This document shows, piece after piece, positions 22,051 to 25,694 of a stretch of DNA of 25,694 nucleotides (the first letter of the stretch is position 1; each line of letters starts with the position of its first letter). The notes below the pieces were generated by a model that saw only the letters and a list, made by a program, of their open reading frames with translations, did no database searches and was not told the DNA's origin. The DNA comes from a virus. The stretch lies in IMG/VR virus record IMGVR_UViG_3300020445_000061, positions 1 to 25,694 of that record; one strand, written 5' to 3'. Made by a program: the position numbers and the translations under genes.

Positions 22051-22673
22051 GATAATGCCTCTGATACTATAGGTAACTGTTCTTTGAAGATAGATCTACA
22101 TTGCTCCACTATATCCATGTGCTCTTTCTGAGTACCATGAGCAGAACGTAAATCTATGTAGTGTATCCATGAACGAACACTACCAGTCATATAAATTCTG
22201 GTTGGTGCTGCTAATGGGAGAACAAATCTCGCACACTCCTTTGCAACTCCCTCTTCCAAGAGGTGATTGTATAGATCCATCGCTTCACTAAAGTGGGTTG
22301 CGATCTTCGCTTGAAGGGTATCCTTCTTATCTTGTGGTATGTCATCGTTACTGTTCTGTCTGTTCTTTGAATCTTGACTCCTAAGATCAGGAACACATAT
22401 CATAGTGTTCAAAAGATTTGAGTCAGCATATCTCTGACTGAACTCTTGGAAAGTAAATGATCTATGTCTTAGTATCTGTGCACCAAGACCTCTTGTTGTC
22501 TCTATTTCTAGAGTCATGTGTGCTTGCTCAAACACAGACCAATGCCCATGCTTAATACAATACTTCAAAAGTCCTGATACATTTGGGTTATCTTGATTGT
22601 TAGGATTGCTTACCCTAGCAATGAACCCCATTGTCTTCTCGGCATCAGGAGTAATACTAATAAGTTTTACCAT
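22044..22673 (-). CDS. thyX: Flavin-dependent thymidylate synthase ThyX
   Basis: 209 residues. Converts dUMP to dTMP with methylenetetrahydrofolate, FAD and NADPH. The ThyX signature RHR-X7-S is present as RHRSFTFQEFS (69-79) followed by QRY. Further family text: HGHWSVFEQAHMTLEIETTRG, ECARFVLPLAAPTRIYMTGSVRSWIHYIDLR. It supplies thymidylate for phage DNA synthesis and lies in an early operon with glutaredoxin, which supports ribonucleotide reduction. It has a modest AAGGA ribosome binding site 12 bases upstream. Confidence 0.97.
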   Translation of the reverse strand: MVKLISITPDAEKTMGFIARVSNPNNQDNPNVSGLLKYCIKHGHWSVFEQAHMTLEIETTRGLGAQILRHRSFTFQEFSQRYADSNLLNTMICVPDLRSQDSKNRQNSNDDIPQDKKDTLQAKIATHFSEAMDLYNHLLEEGVAKECARFVLPLAAPTRIYMTGSVRSWIHYIDLRSAHGTQKEHMDIVEQCRSIFKEQLPIVSEALSW

Positions 22674-22676
22674 AAA

Positions 22677-22862
22677 TTAAATAAATCCTTGGTCTTTGTA
22701 GTAACCGTACATAGTTTTAATATCTTCTGGAGTTGTATTCCACTGAACATCTCCTGCATCAATCGCCTTCTGACAGAATGAATAAGCATAAGAATCAAAT
22801 TCAATACTATTCTTATGTAAAGAAGTCATACATAACTCTCTCTTTTGAAGTTCGTCATCCAT
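22677..22862 (-). CDS. Small hypothetical protein, 61 aa
   Basis: The start is placed at ATG 22862, which has a strong AGGAG ribosome binding site and overlaps the stop of the upstream gene; the frame is open to a further ATG at 22925, but that would overlap the neighbour by 71 bases. The protein begins MDDELQKRELCMTSLHKNS and ends KTMYGYYKDQGFI, with the phrase FDSYAYSFCQKAI. It is likely helical. No family is recognised with confidence; a similar small protein ahead of thyX is common in cyanomyoviruses. Confidence 0.7.
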   Translation of the reverse strand: MDDELQKRELCMTSLHKNSIEFDSYAYSFCQKAIDAGDVQWNTTPEDIKTMYGYYKDQGFI

Positions 22863-23232
22863 TTTTCTTTCTCCTCTTTTGTTTAGGTTTAGGTTGATCC
22901 CACATCTTGGGATTGATTGTACCATACCAATTATTTATTTTCAATAATGTGCCACCCAATGTTTTGAGTTTGTCATAGTATGCATCAAATATATTAACAC
23001 TCTTCTGAGATAGAACAAGATCATTGAGTTCCTCTTCACCTATAGTATATACTACTAATGATGTACCTTGTGGCCACTTAGTAATGTCAACATCCTTTTC
23101 TAGAATTTCTTGTTTGAATATCTTTATTTGATACTCATGTATTTCTTCAGGAGTAAACTTAACTTTGTATTCTTTAGGTTTAGGTGGAGTTTTACTTATC
23201 TCTGGGGGTTTAGCTTCTGGTGTAGTTGTCAT
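22855..23232 (-). CDS. Hypothetical protein, 125 aa
   Basis: ATG 23232 overlaps the TGA of the preceding gene (ATGA), so this start is preferred over an in-frame GTG at 23241. The N-terminus is Pro/Lys-rich and disordered (MTTTPEAKPPEISKTPPK), the middle reads KVKFTPEEIHEYQIKIFKQE and SLVVYTIGEEELNDLVLS with alpha/beta character, and the C-terminus is strongly basic (KPKQKRRKKNG), which could contact nucleic acid. Unrecognised; it is part of the thyX operon. Confidence 0.7.
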   Translation of the reverse strand: MTTTPEAKPPEISKTPPKPKEYKVKFTPEEIHEYQIKIFKQEILEKDVDITKWPQGTSLVVYTIGEEELNDLVLSQKSVNIFDAYYDKLKTLGGTLLKINNWYGTINPKMWDQPKPKQKRRKKNG

Positions 23233-23654
23233 TCTGACCACTGAATATTAGGGAAGGCAGAAGTTACAACTGCTTTAGTAATTCTATACTTCTTATGTAA
23301 CTGCTTGTCCTTAACCAAACATATTATGTCTGCTTCAGTTTCATGTAGACCTTCTAGCATTTGAATGAACAACTGTTCACGCTTAAACCTACTAAGAGAA
23401 TTAGCACCTTTGATAAACCTCCAAAGATTTCTTGCTTCTCTTTCCAGCATAGTATGTTCTGTACCTATAGGACAATCATTCCTTTTAAAGGGAACATCAC
23501 CCTCTGGTATGTCTGATTCAATAGCAGGTTCAAAATTCCATTTCAGAACTGAACGTAGTGCTTGACTGTTGTTCTCCTTTAGAATTTTAATCTTCTCTGC
23601 TTTGGTCTTGGCATTAGATGCCTTCTTAATAATTTCAGAAATCAAAAGTTTCAT
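23229..23654 (-). CDS. Conserved phage protein, DUF6433-like
   Basis: 141 residues. It resembles a helical family widespread in T4-like phages, tentatively DUF6433: LRSVLKWNFEPAIESDIPEGDVPFK, TEHTMLEREARNLWRFIKG, FKREQLFIQMLEGLHETEADIICLVKDKQL, then ITKAVVTSAFPNI. Function unknown. It is the first gene after a TTTACA/TATAAT promoter, ahead of the thyX-ho1-phoH series, so it is probably expressed early. The DUF number is given from memory and should be treated as tentative. Confidence 0.75.
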   Translation of the reverse strand: MKLLISEIIKKASNAKTKAEKIKILKENNSQALRSVLKWNFEPAIESDIPEGDVPFKRNDCPIGTEHTMLEREARNLWRFIKGANSLSRFKREQLFIQMLEGLHETEADIICLVKDKQLHKKYRITKAVVTSAFPNIQWSE

Positions 23655-23674
23655 AGTTCTATGTCAATAGTAGT

Positions 23675-23703
23675 ATTATATATCAGTCGTCCAAATCTGT
23701 AAA
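23675..23703 (-). promoter_or_regulatory. Sigma70-type promoter for the thyX-ho1-phoH gene series
   Basis: Minus-strand TTTACA (23703-23698), 17-base spacer, TATAAT (23680-23675). The -35 lies within the last codons of the upstream membrane-protein gene. The next ATG is at 23654. Confidence 0.6.
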
Positions 23704-24042
23704 GGGGTCACGTGTAAACGCATCTCTCTCATCAAATTCAACGCTGATTAATTTAGCAATTTGAAATGGGATGGGGTTACCATTCTCATCCATCATCTCA
23801 GGGTGTGATGTCATCTTCACTACTTCTTCTGACTCTTTCTCCTCAGAAATAATTTCTATGTAGTTCAAGTAGTAATTGTTTGCAAACCATCCAAGCATAA
23901 ACCCAATAATTGTCCCACCAATGGTAATCAGAGTGGACAAGGTAAGAACTGCTGCCATATCCATGGCGTTACCTCCCTGTAGAATTAAAATTGTCTTGTC
24001 TTTCTTTGGTTCGGGTTCCTTGCCTGACCTCCTGCGAAGCAT
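23683..24042 (-). CDS. Small membrane protein with one transmembrane helix
   Basis: 119 residues when started at ATG 24042 (MLRRRSGKEPEPKK), which has an AAGGTG ribosome binding site and follows the previous stop closely. An in-frame ATG at 23964 has an even better site (GGGAGGT, six bases away) and would give a 93-residue protein beginning MDMAAVLTLSTLITIGG. The core is one transmembrane helix (VLTLSTLITIGGTIIGFMLGWF) followed by NNYYLNYIE and a soluble tail containing HPEMMDENGNPIPF, a phrase common in small cyanomyovirus membrane proteins. The tail ends in acidic residues (DPFTDLDD). Function unknown; likely in the host inner membrane. Confidence 0.75.
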   Translation of the reverse strand: MLRRRSGKEPEPKKDKTILILQGGNAMDMAAVLTLSTLITIGGTIIGFMLGWFANNYYLNYIEIISEEKESEEVVKMTSHPEMMDENGNPIPFQIAKLISVEFDERDAFTRDPFTDLDD

Positions 24043-24055
24043 GAACTCATCACCT

Positions 24056-24430
24056 TTATTTAGTGACGAGTTTTCTTCTTCTTTTGATTTTGGATCCAGG
24101 TTTCCTTCCTGGTTTTCGTTCTTGTTCATACTTCCATGCATCCTCTAAGATACCATAAAGATAAGTTTTAATCTTACGTGCTTGTGGTTTAGGTATGTGA
24201 CCATAAGCTTCACGTAGTGTTGGATTCCCTCCTTTAATATACAAGTCAAGATCAACAGTTGTCTGACTTATTTCTACTGCCGTAGAACTCTCACAAAACT
24301 TTCTAATTTGTGGTTTAGTTGCCTTGTTCGCTTTAAGATAAAGATAGCAGTTAAATAAAAACTTACCATCAAATGCTGCTTCTATAGCATGTTCCACCAA
24401 AGGGTAGAACTCATCTTCATACCAATCCAT
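24056..24430 (-). CDS. Hypothetical protein with AT-hook-like basic tail
   Basis: 124 residues. The N-terminal part is helical (MDWYEDEFYPLVEHAIEAAF, LFNCYLYLKANKATKPQIRKF), followed by TTVDLDLYIKGGNPTLREAYGH, a phrase that recurs in cyanophage early proteins. It ends in a strongly basic tail with the doubled phrase RKPGRKPG and then KIKRRRK. Such tails resemble AT-hooks, which bind the minor groove of AT-rich DNA, but the canonical core RGRP is not exact. A DNA-binding regulatory role is therefore only a suggestion. Its ATG lies within the end of the glutaredoxin gene (14-base overlap). Confidence 0.7.
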   Translation of the reverse strand: MDWYEDEFYPLVEHAIEAAFDGKFLFNCYLYLKANKATKPQIRKFCESSTAVEISQTTVDLDLYIKGGNPTLREAYGHIPKPQARKIKTYLYGILEDAWKYEQERKPGRKPGSKIKRRRKLVTK

Positions 24431-24659
24431 TCTCTTTTAAATAAGTAACTGTTTCTTTGGATCCCCCAACCTTCAATGTACCTATCGTTACTTGGGGAAA
24501 CGTGGAACCCTCACCAAATTCTTGTATGAATGATTTCCTATCGAAGTGTGTGTCCAGTTTGTACACCACATAATTTGCTTCTAGTGCATCGAATAACTTA
24601 AAGACCTTTTCACAGTAAGGACAATCATCCTTGGAATAAACTGTAATGTTCCCTAGCAT
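24417..24659 (-). CDS. grx: Glutaredoxin
   Basis: 80 residues, the compact phage glutaredoxin type. The redox active site is CPYC (13-16) in ITVYSKDDCPYCEK; the cis-proline loop is TFPQVTIG and the glutathione-binding GG pair appears as KVGGSKET. It reduces disulfides with glutathione and in T4-like phages (NrdC) supplies electrons to ribonucleotide reductase. It is the first gene of the large early operon and directly follows a strong promoter. Position and partner genes (ThyX) fit nucleotide supply. Confidence 0.93.
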   Translation of the reverse strand: MLGNITVYSKDDCPYCEKVFKLFDALEANYVVYKLDTHFDRKSFIQEFGEGSTFPQVTIGTLKVGGSKETVTYLKENGLV

Positions 24660-24701
24660 GTCATTAGAGTGTTTATTTTAATTTATAATAAAGTGCAATT
24701 T

Positions 24702-24730
24702 ATAATAGCAAATAAAAAGAGGGGTGTCAA
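24702..24730 (-). promoter_or_regulatory. Sigma70-type promoter embedded in a terminator (for the glutaredoxin operon)
   Basis: Minus strand: TTGACA (24730-24725), 17-base spacer, TATTAT (24707-24702). The -35 is formed by the hairpin loop and neighbouring stem bases of the terminator at 24711-24739. A 10-base direct repeat (atttataata, plus strand at 24681-24690 and 24698-24707) gives a second possible -10. The ATG at 24659 is 42 bases beyond the first -10. Confidence 0.7.
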
Positions 24731-24739
24731 GCACCCCTC
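24711..24739 (-). terminator. Rho-independent terminator after the exported protein gene
   Basis: Minus-strand stem GAGGGGTG/CACCCCTC with a five-base loop, followed by TTTTTATT. It lies 29 bases after the stop of the gene at 24769-25152. Confidence 0.88.
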
Positions 24740-24768
24740 ATAATTGATCCATCTCGAACCAGAGTTAT

Positions 24769-25152
24769 TTAGAAAGTAAACTTACCACCTAACTTAGCAC
24801 CCCAGTTAACCTGATCTTCACCTGCTACTTCGTCAGTGATACCTGATAGTTCACCGTATACTCCGAATGATTCGGTAGCAGCATAAGCAAGACCTACCTT
24901 ACCAGAGAACTCAGTTTCAGCACCGTCGGTTCCGTCAACAGCAACGAAAGAAGGACCACCTTGAGCGTATCCAGATACTTTCTCGCTTAGAGAACCTTCA
25001 ACACCGATGTGAAGATCTGTAGTTGCTGCAGAGTACTCTCCATCAGGATATGAGATGTTGCTCTCGACATTCACATATGGACCAGCAAAAGCTGCACCAG
25101 CGAATAGGAATGGAGATGCTGCTACTGCAGCGATTGTTGATTTGATTGACAT
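24769..25152 (-). CDS. Exported beta-rich protein, outer-membrane-like
   Basis: 127 residues from ATG 25152. The start is fixed by a good signal peptide right after it: MSIKSTIAAVAASPFLFAGA with cleavage after AFA (about residue 23); the frame is open further upstream, but those codons would precede the signal. The mature protein alternates polar and hydrophobic residues in strands (YVNVESNISY, DLHIGVEGSL, SGYAQGGPSFVAV, SGKVGLAYAA, SFGVYGELSG) and ends KLGGKFTF with a terminal Phe, the usual mark of outer-membrane beta-barrels. At about 100 mature residues it could form only a small barrel. Codon use is somewhat GC-richer than its neighbours, possibly a host origin. It is monocistronic with its own promoters and terminator. 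Confidence 0.75.
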   Translation of the reverse strand: MSIKSTIAAVAASPFLFAGAAFAGPYVNVESNISYPDGEYSAATTDLHIGVEGSLSEKVSGYAQGGPSFVAVDGTDGAETEFSGKVGLAYAATESFGVYGELSGITDEVAGEDQVNWGAKLGGKFTF

Positions 25153-25181
25153 GTAATTGTTTATTTGTCTCGCATGGGCAC

Positions 25182-25244
25182 AAAAAGACCCTGCGGATGA
25201 TACTACTCCCGACATGGAATAGTTTTTGAACATCTACACAGGGT
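25182..25244 (-). promoter_or_regulatory. Possible hairpin/attenuator in the leader of the exported protein gene
   Basis: In the roughly 120-base leader, minus-strand ACCCTG (25244-25239) can pair with CAGGGT (25193-25188), with inner GATG/CATC pairs (25234-25231, 25199-25196), followed by a T run (25186-25182). The long loop makes it a weak terminator; it may be an attenuator or nothing. Nothing else is seen in 25153-25274. Confidence 0.25.
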
Positions 25245-25274
25245 TACGATAGTTTCGAGTCCTTTGTATGAAGT

Positions 25275-25282
25275 TATTTATA
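25275..25282 (-). promoter_or_regulatory. Late promoter TATAAATA upstream of the exported protein gene
   Basis: A perfect minus-strand TATAAATA directly follows the -10 of the sigma70-type promoter at 25283-25312, so the same gene could be read early and late. Confidence 0.5.
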
Positions 25283-25312
25283 ATAATAACATAACTGGAT
25301 AGGTTATGTCAA
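25283..25312 (-). promoter_or_regulatory. Sigma70-type promoter for the exported protein gene
   Basis: Minus-strand TTGACA (25312-25307), 18-base spacer, TATTAT (25288-25283). It leaves a leader of about 120 bases before the ATG at 25152. Confidence 0.6.
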
Positions 25313-25322
25313 CCCCCCAATT

Positions 25323-25418
25323 TTATTCGTCCATCATATATGCCATCATAGTTAACCACAGAGTGGTGAACATAGAGACACTTCCGAGGATCATCGCTAC
25401 CATTTTTAAGGTCTCCAT
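25323..25418 (-). CDS. Tiny membrane protein, 31 aa
   Basis: ATG 25418-25416, TAA 25325-25323. The product METLKMVAMILGSVSMFTTL continues to MMAYMMDE: a single hydrophobic helix with seven Met, polar ends and no other feature. It follows the 59-residue membrane protein by 33 bases. The ribosome binding site is poor, so translation is uncertain; very small membrane proteins of this type are common in cyanophage early regions. Function unknown. Confidence 0.45.
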   Translation of the reverse strand: METLKMVAMILGSVSMFTTLWLTMMAYMMDE

Positions 25419-25451
25419 TATTAAGAAATGTTACAGAGGACATATTATATA

Positions 25452-25631
25452 TTAATATTCGTTCTCCTTCATCTCAATGTATGCTTTGTTTCGCTTACAA
25501 AGACCATGAACATCCATCTCCCCATGAAGATGTGCCATAGTATGAAGTCCCTCTATTAATGCAACTAACAATAGTATCATCATAGGAAGCATCCAGAGAG
25601 GATGTCCTATTATGTCACCTGCCTTCTTCAT
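25452..25631 (-). CDS. Small membrane protein, 59 aa
   Basis: ATG 25631-25629 overlaps the stop of the upstream frame (TAATG) and has a GGAGAA ribosome binding site nine bases upstream; stop TAA 25454-25452. Sequence MKKAGDIIGHPLWMLPMMIL continues LLVALIEGLHTMAHLHGEMD and ends in a basic/acidic tail (CKRNKAYIEMKENEY). Residues about 12-27 form one transmembrane helix, and several His residues lie after it. Unrecognised. Confidence 0.6.
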   Translation of the reverse strand: MKKAGDIIGHPLWMLPMMILLLVALIEGLHTMAHLHGEMDVHGLCKRNKAYIEMKENEY

Positions 25632-25694
25632 TAGTTGTATTCTCCATCGTCATCCCCAGTATGATCATACCTAGGACCATCCCCAGTGTGTTCA
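25631..25694 (-). CDS. C-terminal end of a hypothetical gene (runs off window)
   Basis: The last 20 codons before TAA 25633-25631 read EHTGDGPRYDHTGDDDGEYN, an acidic, repetitive tail in which HTGD occurs twice. The stop overlaps the start of the next gene (TAATG), supporting it as a real coding end. The rest of the gene lies outside the window. Function cannot be inferred. Confidence 0.5.
   Translation of the reverse strand, partial: EHTGDGPRYDHTGDDDGEYN

Noticed and set aside
22863-22925. N-terminal extension of the 61-aa gene to ATG 22925
   Set aside because: It would overlap the upstream gene by 71 bases, and the ATG at 22862 has a strong AGGAG ribosome site.
23652-23671. TTGACA just before the ATG at 23654
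   Set aside because: No -10 box follows at a proper distance; the TTTACA/TATAAT pair at 23675-23703 is a better promoter.
25153-25233. 27-residue N-terminal extension of the exported protein
   Set aside because: It would place residues before a well-formed signal peptide; the ATG at 25152 starts the signal exactly.
1-25694. tRNA genes, CRISPR arrays, insertion sequences, att sites, psbA/psbD
   Set aside because: None was seen on reading either strand: no cloverleaf-like block, regularly spaced repeat, transposase text or photosystem protein.

Overview
The window is part of the genome of a T4-like myovirus of marine picocyanobacteria (Synechococcus or Prochlorococcus), a cyanomyovirus. The evidence is a set of T4-type core genes (gp4, gp48, gp53, gp26, gp5-like, gp32, gp59, gp33) together with genes typical of cyanophages (heme oxygenase ho1, CP12, PhoH, ThyX, a DUF1825 protein of cyanobacterial type). 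The DNA is AT-rich, genes are packed with ATGA/TAATG overlaps, and no tRNA, IS element or CRISPR array was seen.

Layout. (1) 1-509, minus: start of a virion structural protein behind a terminator and a late promoter. (2) 596-3780, minus: an accessory block with a 120-aa protein, an orphan DNA methyltransferase, an exported glycine-zipper protein and six tiny genes, mostly behind sigma70-type promoters. (3) 3827-14746, minus: a late baseplate hub/tail operon in transcription order gp54-like, gp26, a -1 frame extension, two large tape-measure-like proteins, a gp27-like hub protein, CP12, a gp5-like OB-fold hub protein and a separate beta-helical needle protein. (4) 14782-17399, plus: divergent late operon gp4, unknown, gp48, gp53. 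(5) 17561-24659, minus: replication, nucleotide and regulatory operon, from glutaredoxin through ThyX, ho1, PhoH, a RecB-like nuclease, gp33, gp59 and DUF1825 to gp32. (6) 24769-25694, minus: an exported beta-rich protein and very small membrane-protein genes.

Regulation can be read directly. Seven host-like promoters (-35 and -10 close to TTGACA/TATAAT, spacing 16-18) precede the early-type genes. TATAAATA-type late promoters, the class recognised through T4 gp55/gp33, precede structural genes; gp33 itself is encoded here. Four hairpin terminators with U-tracts lie on the minus strand, and two of them contain the -35 box of the next gene's promoter in the hairpin loop.

The most notable observations are: a canonical T_TTT_TTC slippery heptamer at the end of gp26, opening a -1 frame that runs exactly to the tape-measure-like gene (a lambda G/GT-type tail chaperone arrangement in a T4-like phage); a CP12 metabolic gene translationally coupled inside the baseplate hub operon; a gp5 hub split from its needle with no visible lysozyme domain; and the composite terminator/promoter elements. 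All family assignments come from reading the sequence, without database searches.
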